From Casuarina equisetifolia (taxonomy: Eukaryota > Streptophyta > Magnoliopsida > Fagales > Casuarinaceae): 64,000 nucleotides of DNA. The notes beneath the pieces were generated by a model. It saw nothing but the letters and a program-made list of their open reading frames with translations. It ran no database searches and was not told where the DNA came from. How positions within the stretch are numbered: position 1 is the first letter of the stretch; each line of letters starts with the position of its first letter. The translations under genes and the position numbers were made by a program. Where the stretch lies: contig CM052355.1 of NCBI GenBank assembly GCA_028551475.1, positions 16,203,543 to 16,267,542 of the forward strand, written 5' to 3'. Positions 22,255-35,865 of the stretch are shown one piece after another.

Positions 22255-25060
22255 TTACAACCTCCCCCCCTCCCTTACCGAGAGGTTAAAGACTTCTTTA
22301 GGAAATGGAAAAGTTCCACTGAATGGAGGAATAGGAGTCCAAAAAGACCATGAATGAGCCTTTGCATCCCAACCATGAGGTAGAAAGTGTCCAACCCACC
22401 TTGATCCAAAGATAAAGCAGTGGCATTAGCAAATGAACTTTATTATGGACCACATGCAAACATTAGAAGACTATTATTAGGCAAAAATTTCCACAAAAGG
22501 CATGGTTGCTTACAACATCCATGACATTATGGTTGTTGTAGTGATCCACCAACCCCAAGAACAAATGGGAGATGTTCTAAACTAAAACCACTTGATGAGC
22601 AAGCAAATACTTAAGGCTAAAGGAGTATCAACCTCCCCTCGCCCAAGAGGTACCTTAAAAAACATTATGAAATTAAAGAACTACAAATGGAATTAAGATA
22701 TTTAGGAAATTGGTAACTTCCTATGGTATTTAGAATAATACCTTTAGGAGATAAGTAAGTGACACATGTAAAGCAAAGTAAGGATTATCTATCTATACCT
22801 AGTTAATGATGTAGCCCTTTCATGGAGAAGAATTTGCATGTAGGTAGAATAGGGATAAAGTCAAGTAGAGGACTTCACATAATTTATTAGTGAACTTAGA
22901 AATAATTTTACCTTAAGAATGTGGCATTTGCCATACAAAAAATGCTAGGAGACTTACACCATACCTCTAACATTTAAAAGTATATTTAAGAGTTCATGTT
23001 GGTCTTGCTACATGTATCCTCCATGTCCCTTGAGGCTGCATTATTCTAGTTTGTGAATGGCCACTAACACTAGTCCAAGCTAAAGATGGGCTGAAGAGTA
23101 CCACAAACACTAAAAGAGGCCATCACTTTCACCAAGTCACTCCCTTAGCTCTCAAGAAGAGACCACTTATAACCAACAATAGGAAAGCTTGATTTGATAG
23201 GGGAGGCCTAAGAAGGGACATCTACAGTATGGCTGAAAGGAAACCCTTTTTGCTTAATCACAAAAGACACCTTCCTTTTTTTGTTGGGATTGCAATGATA
23301 GAAGGAGACTCAATTTAGTGGCTATGTATGCAAAGGCCCTCACATTATAAGGCATTGTCCTTGGTTTTGGATTGCTAATGCTATAGGGGTTAATAAGGCC
23401 TTGATAATTTCTAAAAAGGCCATTAAGGGAAAGGACCATAACAAAGAAATGGAAAAAAAGTTGCAAGCTTGTGGAGCTATGAGAAAGGTAAATACCTTCC
23501 AAGTGGAAACAACAAGTACAACATGGACTAATGTCATCCTTATGATGATCTAGGTGAGCCTAGCAAAGAAAATGTCCTCGGCACTCATAGACACTAATAT
23601 ATTTCATAACTTCATTTATAAAAGAAAAGGTAAGCATCTAAGCTCCATTGTCAAGGTTGTGGGAGAATGGCTAAAGCCCTCAAGTGGGAAGATGATGGCC
23701 CTACTCAGAAAGGTATGTAAATTAGTAAATAGGTAAGGGAGATTACATTCTTGGTAGTTAATATAAATGATTACTCTTTTATTTTGTAAGATAAGTTACT
23801 TAGGATGGTTACGGCCATGCCTATTTCATGGCCCAATAGGTTGTTCATCATGGACTTGTAGCCCCATTTTTGGTCCAAACAGCATGGTACTAAGAAATGC
23901 CTTGGCATTCACTCAATTGATGTTGGTCTAAGAAGGAATATAGGGAAAGTAACCTTAAGCACATATGAAAGGTCACCACAAGCCATTTAATGGACTAGAG
24001 AAATAAGCAAGGTTGATATGAAAACTCAAGGGATGGAGAATGGTCCCATAATGAATAGGAAATCAAAGGCTAAAAGGAGAACCCTAAAGAAGAAGAAAAA
24101 AACCCATACGAAAGTTCCTATTTAAAAAGAAAGTCTTAGTGGAGCCAAGAGAAATGTATGACCAAAGAAGGTGATTGGGAATGTCTTATGCAATGATGAT
24201 GAGATCAAGGACAATAAGATCAAGATTCTTAGAGGCATGCTTAAGGATATGGCAAAAAGATATGTAGCCTAAGCATTAATGTGTTGATGTTCCATGAGTT
24301 CATAAAGAACTCACTACACATGGGGAAGACGTTGGTGATGAAAAAAAATACAAAGGCTGAAGAAAAAGTACAAGAACAATGTTAAGAGAGCCAAGAAAGG
24401 CGAAGACCCTACCTTCTCCAAGCCCCATATGCAAAAAGCCTACAAAATATTTAAAAAGATCTAAGGCCTAATTGAAAACCTAAACATAGTAAAACCAATG
24501 GCAAAGGTTGCAAAGTCAAGTAGGAAATCAATGAGAAAGAAGAGTAATTAAAAGGTTGATACTAGCCAAAGTTTGAAAGATGAATCACTTGTGGATTTGC
24601 CACTTAAGAATAACATGAAAAAGAAAATGGAGATTGATAAGAATAAAGGTTTAGGTTCAGAACAAAGTTTGAATAGGATTTTTTAGTTGGACAAGAGGAT
24701 GGGTGTGGTGAGTTTATAGGAGAGCATGATAAAGTAAAGATTGGAGTTAATTGGAAAGGACAAGAAAGTGGAGATGAAGGGGAGGTGAAACGAATGTTGC
24801 AAAAGTATATGTTTTGCTATGACAAATTTTGTTACTTATTATATGAAAATGTTTTTCATGAATGAATGTGCAAAAGAAAACCATAAGAAGTAAAAGATGT
24901 ACAAATTATAATATCAATTGACGATATTATAAAGTAGCCAAATTCTTATATTTTGATATAATTGAAATATTATTCATGCTTTAGAAAAGGAATATTTCTT
25001 AAGTATAGAATAACATGATGTTCATGAATTACATGGTGTTTATATTAAAAAAGAAATATG
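22255..25060 (+). mobile_element. Ty3/gypsy-like gag-protease remnant
   Basis: The region 23340-23990 resembles a gypsy zinc-knuckle to aspartic-protease junction: a run with SSALIDTN and HNFI at about 23570-23610, then EWLKPSSGK near 23670 and protease-like text to about 23900. The DNA before (22255-23340) and after (24000-25060, lysine-rich text) probably belongs to the same element but has no motif I can name. Heavily broken. Confidence 0.5.
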
Positions 25061-26270
25061 ATGTTGGGTTTTATACTATTGCAGGGAGCTTATGCCAAAA
25101 TGATCTTATGATGATGCTTAAAACTTGACCTAAGAAGCTGTGGCCCATGATACTTAAAGCTTTATCCAAGAAGCATAAGCCTATAAGGTTTAAAGGCTAG
25201 TCCAAGAAGCTAAGGCCCACAAATCATAAGTATGACTTAAGCTCATCTCATACTAGCTCGATAGAGCACTTACCATGTTTAAGGAAATGATGTCGTTTTG
25301 CTTAGTGTCTTATACACTTAAGCATCTCGATCTCCAAAAGCCCTAAGTCCCTATTTGAGACAACGATACTCCTATCTCTCTTTGCAATCTCATGTCCACT
25401 CCTCTAATGGAAAGATTTGTAAAAAGATCGATGATTTTATCAAAGAAGGTATTCAAAATGATGAGGGGTTTGATTTGAATCCCTAAATGAGGTACTTACT
25501 CTACTCTCTCAATGGGAAAAATCTTTTGATATGTCAAGTTTGACAGAAACCTCAAATTAGCTTTTATTACTTTCGAATCTTATATATAAGGGTTTTATTC
25601 TACGGTTCAAAGTGACTTTGATGAGATTATTGAGAATACTTACTGAGAAATCGAGATTGAGCTGAACATTGTGATTTTGTGTTCAGTGATACTCCTTGAA
25701 AATCATATACTTGTGATTTTATACTTGTAGATACACTTATTTATGTGCTAATTGAACTTTGATTATTATTTTCATATAAATTGTAGTGTAAATTTAAAAC
25801 CCTAATTTACTGAAATTTGAGGGTTTCATGATCAAAGCTTAGATTTGTATTCATATCTTAGATAAGTTCTCTAACTAGCATAATCTTTCATAAACTATCC
25901 ATCATTTAGGAATGTGCATTTGTGATAAGGTTGTGTCAACCTTTGTTTGTAACCTATGACTTGTATAATTCCTTTAGAGAAGAATTGGAAGGATTAAAAG
26001 AATATTTTCTCATAATCAATGAGTAAAGTGGACTTCAATCATTTGAATTGAAGAAAGAAGAGGGTGGAAGTAAGTGAAAAGGCCTAAACCATCATAGAAA
26101 ATCTATGTCTATACTTGCTACTTGTGATAACTTTATCTTGTTACTTATATTCATTCTTTGTGCATAGTTTGTTTATATTATGGGTGTATAAATCCAATTG
26201 ATAAATATATTCCTAAACAACCAATTCAACCCCCCCTATCCCCTCTTTTTTCTTGGTTGGCCACTATACC
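25061..26270. mobile_element. Possible copia-type LTR (low confidence)
   Basis: About 1.2 kb of non-coding sequence starts near TGTTGGG (about 25063). It ends before a C-rich junction (CCAATTCAACCCCCCC near 26219) like that found after some copia LTRs. No partner LTR was found. Confidence 0.3.
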
Positions 26271-27529
26271 TAATAATGGGATGGAAATGTCAAAATTGGA
26301 GGTGTTTGTGAAGTATACCAAGCTAGTTAAGGACTAAGCAAGGTTGATTAGGAGGTTTACAAAAATGAAACAACTAATGACCATTGACATTAATCAACAC
26401 TTTTGTTAGCTAAAGTTGTTTAGGGAAATTATTATTAGTTTTTAGCCTTAATTTTATAGTTTTACTAAATTAGTTTTTTTAAATAGGAGTGTAGCCTTCC
26501 ATTGCCATGCATGTACCCCTTTAGTCTTTCTTTTATGTATTGTTTTAGGAAACATCATGATTTCTTTGCCTTCATCATGTGATAAAATATTTTCGCTACT
26601 TTTCTATGACAAGTGGACAAGACCACTTTTCATCTTTCATCTTTCATCTTCTTTCACAAACATTTAGGTTATGCTAAAATAAGTGAATCTCAATTTGGAG
26701 CCATTTTTCATTTTATAAGATTTTTTTAGAGGTTTTTGATTGAAAACTTCATAAAAATTAAAAACCAATAAAAAATATGAAACTTCTTATGTTAGAATCC
26801 CTCACTTTTTTTAATATGTATGCAAAAAATCACGTGAAAACTTGAAGTCTTTTGTGGGAAAAAAAAAAGGTATGCAAGCTCATTGCACAAAGTGATGTCT
26901 CTTGGTGTAGGAAAGGATTTAAATTTAAAAACTCTTTAGGTAAGGCAAGTAGATTGAGCCAAGGGTGGGTGTGGTGGAAGTTGCACTTTGGTACCCCCCC
27001 TCCCTATTACATGGGTGTGCAAAAAGGGGTACATCTCATGTCATGTCTTTCTTGACCCTTTTTTGTCATTTTCTATTCACTACCTTTTTGGTAACCCTTT
27101 CAAAAGCCCCCCTCCCCCCCCCCCCCCAACCCCTAATTCTAACCTTCAAAATGGCTTCCCAATGTCCCTTCCTCCTTATCCCCTACAATGCTCTAACTTG
27201 CTAGAGCCCTAGCACCCAAGTATGTTTTGTATGGTTTGGAAGTATCACCCACACAAGCACCCTAGGAAAGAACTTCATGCACCTTAGTCATCCATGGAGG
27301 AAAAAAGAGCTTAATGGGTTTGCATATGTTTCATACGGAAGGTAGATGATGGAAAAAAATCACCTTAAGTTGATGAATTTCATGCTCAAAGCCCAAATGG
27401 ATTTACTTAATCATTCCTCACTTAGGCTTCTACTTCTTATAGAGGTTTAGGCCTACTTCTCAAAGGCCTTTTTAGAATACTCAACATGCTCCTAGGAGCA
27501 TTGGGTCTACTGATAGAACTTCAAGGTTT
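26271..27529. other. Gene-free stretch with a poly-C tract
   Basis: No gene recognised. A run of 14-15 C lies near 27114-27128 inside a C-rich patch. The open frames across 26852-27212 are low-complexity and not credible. This may be leader sequence of the copia fossil to the right. Confidence 0.4.
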
Positions 27530-30500
27530 AAGAAAGTTATGGTAAACAAAGCCAACATGAAGTGTTTCCATTGCAAGCAAAAAGGTTATCTGAGAAAGAT
27601 TACAATGTTTTTAAGAACTTGTTAGCAAAACACCTAGGTATATGGGTTCACAAACATAAGGAGACCAAAAAAGAATGAGGAGCATCTCTTAGTTGGAAAC
27701 AATGAAAAAGTTAATGTTATTTTGAAGGAGATGTTCTTCTTATTTTAGACATTGATTTTAGATTGACCTTGTATAATACTTTTTACGTACCATTGCTTAG
27801 ACGAAATATAGTTTTGTTTCATGTTGGACAAATGTTGTTATGCTTTTAATGTTAAGAACTCTGTTATAAGTATGTTTTATAATGAAGACAAGGTTGGTAG
27901 TTGTGTAATGTCTAATGGTTTATATTGTTTATGTTTTTTTCCTTGTGAGATTTGTGCTACTTACAATGTTATTCAAAATATTTCGAAAAGGACTTTACTT
28001 AAGGACAAATCTTATGTATTTTGGCATCAAAGACTTGGACATATTTCCAAGGCAAGTGGATATACTAATTAAGTTAAATATGTTACCTAATCTTGATAAT
28101 TATTTAGAGATTTGTGTGAAATGTTATAAAGGAAAGATGACCAAAGCTAAGAAAAAAATAACAATCCATAGTTATGACTTACTAAAAGTTATTCATACAG
28201 ACATCAATGGACCATAAAAAACCACCTTATATGGTAATTCTTGTGTCATCACCCTCATTTATTACTCTTCTTGATATGGTTATTTGTACTTAAATAAAGA
28301 AAAAGTCTAAATCTTTTGAAAAATTCAAAATATTTAAAGCTAAAGTTAAGAAACAATTGAAAAAGAATATAAAAGTTCTGAGATCATATGGAGGTAGTGA
28401 ATATTATGGTTAACAAAGGGATACTAGATAGCTTGAAGGCCCATTTGCTTAGTATTTGCAAAATTATGGTATTGTTACTTAGTTTACAATGCCTGGTAAC
28501 CCTAAATAGAATGGTATTACTAAGAGGTGTAATAGAACCCTAATAGATATGGTAAAAAGCATGATGAATGAAACTAAACTATCTTTTTTCCTTATGGTGT
28601 GAAGTTATAAATATTGCTTTGTACCTTTCAATTGAGTGCCGAGCAAGTCCATCTCATTGACACCTTATAAATTATGGATAGGTAGAAAACCTAGTTTGAA
28701 TAATTTGAAAGTATAGGGAAGTCCTACAGAAGTAAAGTTGTATAATCCAAATTTGGGTAAATTAGATTCAAGAACAACTAGATGTTATTTTATTGGATAT
28801 CCATTCCATTCAAAGGGGTATCGATTATAACCTATATTAGAAGGCTAGAATAGTAAAGTCATAAACAGTTAAGTTTCTGGGATTGGATGTTGCAGAACAA
28901 GGTAATGGTTCTTAGACCATGGAGTTTATGGGTGATATTGGTACTTCATACTCTTTGTCTTTGTAAGCAAATTCAAAGCCTTAATCATTAAAGCCTAGCA
29001 GGGCTGTTATTCTAGACTTAACTACAAAACAAGCCATTTATCCAAAATCACGTGGTCTATTTAGGAGAATATGATTATCATGTTAGCATTTTAGATGATC
29101 CAATTACCTATGCAAAAGCTATCTCTAGTCTTCACTTTAGATTGTGGATAGAATCAATGCATGACGAGATGAATTCAATAAAACATAATGAGGTTTGGGA
29201 CCTAGTTGATTTATCAAGAGGCTATAAGCTTATCAGCTGTAAGTGGGTTTATAAAACTAAAAGAGATTCTATAGGAAAAATTGAAAGATTTAAAGTCAAG
29301 CTAATGGCTAAAGCATTCATTTAAAAAGGTGTCAATTACAATGAAAAATTTTCACCAATATTCTCTAAGGATTCCTTTAAAGTAATCTAAGCTTTGGTAG
29401 CTTATTTTGATATAGAGTTACATCATATAAATGTAATGGAACATTTAATTAAGAAATTTGTATGGTGCAGCCTAAAAGGTTTACCTAAGGAAATACAAAA
29501 CAAATGGTATATAAGTTAAAGGAATCCATTTGTGGTCTCAAACAGGCTTCACATTAATGGTATTTGAAATTTCATGAATTTATTACTTCATATGATTTTT
29601 TGGAGAATAAAATGAATCGTTGTATATATAGTAAGATCAATGAAAGTACGCCTATTTTTTTAATACTTTATGTTGATGATATTCTACTTGCAAGCACTAA
29701 CAATGCGTTACTTCATGAGATTACAAGATTTTTATCCACACAATTTTGTTATAAAGGATGTTGGTGAGGCAAACTTTGTCTTTGGTATTGAGATCCATAG
29801 GATTATTCTTGTAGGTTATTAGGTCTTTCTTAGAAAGCATATATAAATAGATTACTTACTAGATTCAATATGCAAAATTACAAACCTGGTGATGTTCCTA
29901 TTATAAAGAATGATAAGCTGAGCCTTTTACAATATCCCAAAACTAATACTAAGAAAGAACTAATGAAATTTATACCTATGTTTTAGTAGTTGGTAGTTTC
30001 ATGTATGCATAAGTATGTATTAGACCTAATATTATTTTTGCCACTAGTTTACTTAGTAGATATCAATCTATTCTAGGCCAAGATCATTGGACGACTGTTA
30101 AGAAAGTCTTGAGATACTTGAGAAAAACAAAAGACTATATGTTGATATATGGATATGTTGATGATCTACAACTTGTTGATTATTCAAATAAAGATTTTGC
30201 AGGCTATAAAGATAATTTAAACTCTACTTCATGTTATATTTTTATGTTAGGTAATGGGGCAGTATCTTAGAAAAGTGTTAAACAATCATTTCACATCCTC
30301 CATTATACAAGTAAAGTTTGTTGCATGCTATGGAGCTACGATTCAATCTATTTGGCTCAAAAACTTGATAAAAGGCTTAACAGCTTATAACTTTGTTGAT
30401 AGACTCATTCAATTATATTGTGATAATAGTGTTGTTATATTGTATTGTTTATTAATGGCAACAAGAGTCTTACAAGGTCTAAACACTTAGACATCAAGTA

Positions 30501-30600
30501 CTTAACTGTTAAGGAATGAGTCAAGAATAGCGAGATTATTGTAGAACACATCTAAACAAATGCTATGATTGTAGATCCTCTTATTGAAAGATTGACTCTA
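27530..30600 (+). mobile_element. Ty1/copia gag-pol fossil
   Basis: Domains in order: CCHC zinc knuckle (about 27555-27600, CFHCKQKGY), GAG-pre-integrase (27821-28070, WHQRLGH motif), integrase zinc-binding and core (28070-28700), reverse transcriptase (29052-29324 and 29564-29767, LYVDDILLAS motif) and RNase H (about 30160-30600). Many breaks. A 3' LTR probably starts at 31297; no 5' LTR was found. Confidence 0.85.
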
Positions 30601-30843
30601 TGTATTTTTTTTTTTTATAAGCATGTCACTTGTATAAGACTAGGAGCATTATAGGATGCATTTGGTTAGTAGGAGTCTTGTTTTATTTCTTGTATGATAA
30701 ACTACATCTATATAGTTTACTATGATGTAAACTATTTGTTTGAAGTATATATGTTGATTGTCTATCATAAATTTAATTTGAATAGAGCATATAAAGCACA
30801 TGGGTGTTTTATATGTGACAAGTTGAATGTGCTTGCAACAACT

Positions 30844-30846
<3 letters not shown>

Positions 30847-30880
<34 letters not shown>
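30847..30880. repeat. (CA)17 microsatellite
   Basis: 34 bp of perfect CA repeat followed by TATATATA. Likely polymorphic. Confidence 0.95.
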
Positions 30881-30887
<7 letters not shown>

Positions 30888-31296
30888 GTCCTTTTCAATA
30901 TGGCCAAGGCACTTCATTAAAAGCCATATAGGAATGTCTTATAATGTAATATTGTTAAACTCACATTCAAATAAACAAGACATTTAAAGAAATTCTCACT
31001 TCAAAAAATAAGAATTGGATCAATAACAAGGGATGATACATTTAAATTTATAATATCATCAAGTTGTCACACTACAATATTAACTCTACATTAGTAAAGA
31101 GCTCTTCGTAATCATGGATGTCCTTGTATCATTTATAAGATGCAATTATTGTCATGGTTCAAAGTTTAAAGCTCTATATAGGATTAGATTAACTTTAAAA
31201 ATCATCTTAGAACCAAAATAAATGTGCACATACCTAAATGTTTTCAAAATATTTTTATTATATGCAATTACCATTGATATAGCCCAAGTGAGAGAT

Positions 31297-31930
31297 TGTT
31301 AGCCTATTTCATAGGCCTACTAAAATGGGCTTATATAAACAGGATTGCTAAACAACAATTATTTTATATAAATCTTTTATAGTTCATTCATATGAGACAT
31401 GATGGATCCTTAATTGTCAGATAAGGGGTTGGCTAGTGTGAGCTAGTATTTACCATATAGAATTGTGATGAGTAGGATTATACGGGCAACACATTTGGTA
31501 AATGATTAAATCCCTCCTTTAGCTCACAACACATGCATAAACACTACATACAATAAAGATCATAAAGTTTTATTACATAAGACAAGTATTAGGCTTAAGA
31601 TTAAAGTTTAAACCCACTAAAGGGGCAAAATCAAAATAACAAATTTTATAAGCAATAGACACAATGCACGCAAGTTCTAGTGTTTGAAGATTGATTACCA
31701 ACTTTACCAATTGGTAAATAAACTGTGAGCCTTCTTTCTCTCCATAGATCTTTAGTAGTTTGCTTGCTCATCAAGCCATCATCTTAGAGAGAGTATAAAA
31801 GAGAAGAATCAAGCCACTAGCAATTGGAATGGATTCAAGGCCAGGTATTTTATGTTCTTTGTTTGGTCAAATTTTGTGTTCTGGATAAGTAACAAAGATT
31901 CTAAGTTTTTGAGCTAGTTTAAGCTCGATT
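31297..31930 (+). mobile_element. Probable 3' LTR of the copia fossil
   Basis: Begins TGTTAGCC directly after a purine-rich stretch AAGTGAGAGAT, the usual polypurine-tract to LTR junction. The right end is not defined. The 600 bp between the pol remnant and this point contain the CA microsatellite and no gene. Confidence 0.45.
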
Positions 31931-32737
31931 TTTCCTACAACTTCCTTAATTAATAAATGTGAAAAATGCCATGTATTTTATGGCCTACTAATAACTTAAG
32001 GCAATAAGCTAACAATAAACAATTCCTTAGCTCCTTAGGAGCTTCATCTCTATGTAGTCCAATGATTGCACATGTTGTAATACAACTCAACCCACAACAG
32101 CTTGTGTACACATTACTCAAGTTGATCAGAAGCAAAAGACCTTAAGAAATTTCTAAAGCGTGATTCATTAACTTAAATTGTCCATTAGTTTAAGGGTTAA
32201 TATGTTATTGAAAAGTTAAACTTTGTTCACTATAGCTAAAAAATATAATGCCATAAAGCATTGGTAAATATTGGGTTACAATCACACACCATACTCTTAG
32301 GCATTCAATACAACTTGAACACATTCTTAAAGTAGATTTGAATGACACTAATTATGGTGTAGAGGTGGGATAATGTTATGAAGTGAGTTAGCTTAAAGCA
32401 TTTGTCCACCAAAACCATGATTACTTTTTTCCCTTTTTAAGATGGCAATCCCTTAATAAAATCCATTGAATGGTTAAAGCTTGCATTAACCCTCTTGGTT
32501 TAGTATTCTCCCACTTAACCCCTAGATACATTCCACAATTTCTCACTTAATCTATAACATTACTCTTCATTTGTTTCTAAATGGGAACTACCATAATTCT
32601 CTATAAGGTCTTGTAATACCTTTCATTAGTTTCTTATGTATTTCTTGTAGTAAGGTAGGAATCAAAGTAGAATTAGAAGCTCAGTGGATACGGGTTTTAA
32701 AAAATAAGATGCCTTCTTTGTGCCCCTAAAATATATT
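31931..32737 (-). mobile_element. Ty3/gypsy integrase-region remnant, antisense
   Basis: The minus strand shows degraded integrase text, including a HPQTDGQ-like region near 32190 and a DRFTKY-like region near 32415. It abuts the left edge of duplication copy B, just as gypsy and PPR debris abuts the left edge of copy A. Heavily broken. Confidence 0.5.
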
Positions 32738-33025
32738 GTATAGGTCATGCTTCATTCTATTGTCTAGGTTCATTAAGTTCATTCCTAAAACTTGATGATG
32801 AATAACCCATAACTTAGTAACTTGCTAACTTATAGATTTTTTGTCACCTCATGTGTTACATTGTTTAGGATTAGTACTTACCTCAAGTGGAGGGCTAGAA
32901 GCGGTCATGTCCTCAAAAGGGAATGGGTTCTACCTTGTTAGAATAATATGTTTCCGTACTTGGGTCAATCTTGCACTTAAACGTCATATAGGCCCACTTA
33001 GTCCTTTTGAATTGGGCTTACGAAG

Positions 33026-35865
33026 TTACAATTGGAGATTTATGTATTATCAACTAAAATTCGGAAATCTACCATCATAAGCGGCTCATTTGCTTTTCTT
33101 TTTTATTTTTTTTGTGAAAGGTAAAGAATTATATATTATCATAAAAAATTAAAAGATTGTTTAATTACAACTTCATTATTTATGTTACACTGTATTTGGA
33201 AAATCATAAAGCTCATAAGAATTTATTACAATTTATACGCTTTATTCTTCTTGTAGAAATTTTTTCTTTCATGTCTTTCTTGATTTTAGTAATAATAGTC
33301 GAACTGTCTAGACTTTTATCACTAAATCTTCTTCTATTTCTTTCCCTCTAAATGTAATACAATACGGCAATAAGCAACTCATTTGCTTTGGTGCAAAAAC
33401 CAGCCTAATGAGTAAAGAGATTGATCTACAATAAGATTCAAAATAAGCAATAGAAATTAAGATTTAACACATATTTAATGTTTCGGAGAACTTTTTGGAA
33501 TAGTAGATAATTTGCCTGGGATGTCCTAGTTGGATACGGAGCATACTTAGCAAGATTGAGTTCAATTGCGGTTGAGAATAATGGATTTTGAGCCAGTAGA
33601 AGAAACTGGCCCACTACAAAGAAAAGACAAAGTAACATCCAAAGTTAACGTAACCTATGGGTTCAAAAGAATGTGAAAGTTCAAACCATGTGAGAGAACA
33701 GCTTCAGATTTGTGCCTTTTGTAGTCTGTTAGCCAATTATTTTACCGGGTGGAAGTAGCCATCAACAAATTCTAACCGACTAGAAACAGGATAAAGAACC
33801 TCAAATTCTATTTTACGTTTGCCTTTACTCTTAACAAAGGTCTCGGTGGGCCGTAGGTGGATGGACCAATGACTAGGTTTTCTCAGGTCTCCACAAGAAC
33901 GTGTACAATTTAGTGCGACTATAAACTAGTGTGAACGTGAACATATGCTTTTTAGACAATTCTATTTCCGTAACTTGTTTGCTATGTCGATTGGAATCGA
34001 CAAAAGACTAATATTCCTTTGGATTTATCTATCCATATCTAAATTTTTCATTTGAATTCTTTTAACTACAAATCAAATGTTCAATACAAAGAAAGTATTA
34101 TTATAAGTTAGAGTTCAGAAGCTAGTAGTTCAAATCAAGCTAACGGAAGATCCCAATTTAAAGGCTTGGGGTTGGAAATACCCCAATCCCTCCCCCTTCA
34201 CTTAAAACATAAGGGAAACAAAAATAAAATAAAATAAAAAATCATCAAACCAAAACAAACTAAAATGAACAGAGAAACTTTAAGCAAAATGGATCAGAAG
34301 ATTACTACAATAAAAGGAAATGGATAAATAATATTGCTAAGATCTACTGTTGTTTACGAGCTTGACCATTGGTGGAGGGTCAGCAAGGAAATAGCGCTAT
34401 TGACCCCCCTGGACTTTTTGCCTAGGCAGAGGTTATGCTTTTCATAAACTAAGCATCACCGAGGTTCTTGGTCAATCTTTGTCGGTTCTTCTGTCTCCCC
34501 TTGATTTGTGTGTCTCGGCCTCGGTCCATCCTTGTGGAGCTACAGTCGGGGAGTGGAATCCGTATTGCGGAACCGACACTCCAGCACAACCCCCACAATA
34601 TCTACAGGATCGGGGGGATGGACGCTCTAAAAAAGGATTATTTTCCATCTGATTCCAGTCAAAGGAAAAATTATGAGGCTGACACATATCACAACTTTAA
34701 ACCACGTTGTTGTTTATTAGTCTACGAGACATCGACTTGATCTCTTTGATTGTGTTGCAGCTGTTTCCCTTAATCATGCAGTCAAAATCGGCCAAGGTTT
34801 TCGCGCATTGACATCAATGTTAGATTCCTTATCCCTTTCCCACGAAGATGCGATGCTTTCTAAGTTCTAAACCTAGATTTCCACACCTATTTCCATAGCT
34901 TTATCCAAAACTCAAGGCAACAGGTCTTAGAATCTTACTTTATATAATAATAGCTTTACACTAATTAAAAAAGTTGTTGTCGGTGGGAAAAAGGTCTTTC
35001 TCTTCATTCAGTGAACGATGACAAGGTATTGATGTTGATATGGGGATTAGGAAGACTAAGTCTTATATCACTCGAAATCGCATTGCTTGGAAGCGGGGTC
35101 AGGGGTTTGACGGCCATTGAAGTGCACCTGAAGACAGTACTTTTATTTCTTCATCATGACGTCAATGAATGTTCGATTATATTTTGCTTTATCGATCGAC
35201 TGGGGTTACCAGCAATGGAGATTGTTGAAGAAAGAAATCACACAGGCCTGATTTTCTAGATTAAAAATCATAAAAAAAATTGTAATTTGATTTTGTTGCT
35301 TAATTACTTCGCTCATTTCAACTTGTCTGTACTCCTGAAACTAACAGCAAGGAATGTTGATCCCAACCCAGAAAAAACAAAGAATAAGAGATGGTGAAAC
35401 ACGAGGATCGTGTTGAGAACTAGTCTTAGCAAAACTTGAATTTTCCATTGACAAATGATACAAAATTTCAAAGCAATATGGGTGTATAACTGGATACACT
35501 TCCGATGTGGGTCAACCAGGCGCTTGGAGAACGCGGAGATGGAACCAATACGTAGAGAGGTCACTCAAAATCAAGGAAAGTTATGAAAAACTATTGATGA
35601 TAATGTTGATTATGAGTATTTACCACGTTGATATTTTGCAGAGTGTTTCGGGTTAGTTTATCTTAGTATTTCTTTATTATAGAGATAGTTGGAGCACAGC
35701 ATGATCCAGCTGTTCCCAAATGTTCGAGATAGCTGGAAAAATCCACTCTAAACCCAAAATAGCACGCTGGGGATTCCAGGATATGCACTTGAGTTGTTGC
35801 CCGCAACAAGTACGGATGTTGACTTGTGAAATAAGAGGTTTGCGCGTAAGCCAATACCAACCCCA
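33026..35865. other. Duplicated block without a recognised gene (copy B)
   Basis: Matches 7279-10750 minus the copy-A insertions. Open frames at 34468-34740 and 35011-35259 match copy A only as DNA. The 34380-34640 part is less AT-rich than its surroundings, but I cannot assign it. Confidence 0.55.

Noticed and set aside
26852-27212. Overlapping proline-rich frames
   Set aside because: Derived from a poly-C patch.
30649-30987. Open frames on both strands over the CA repeat
   Set aside because: Produced by the microsatellite and surrounding AT-rich LTR-flanking DNA.
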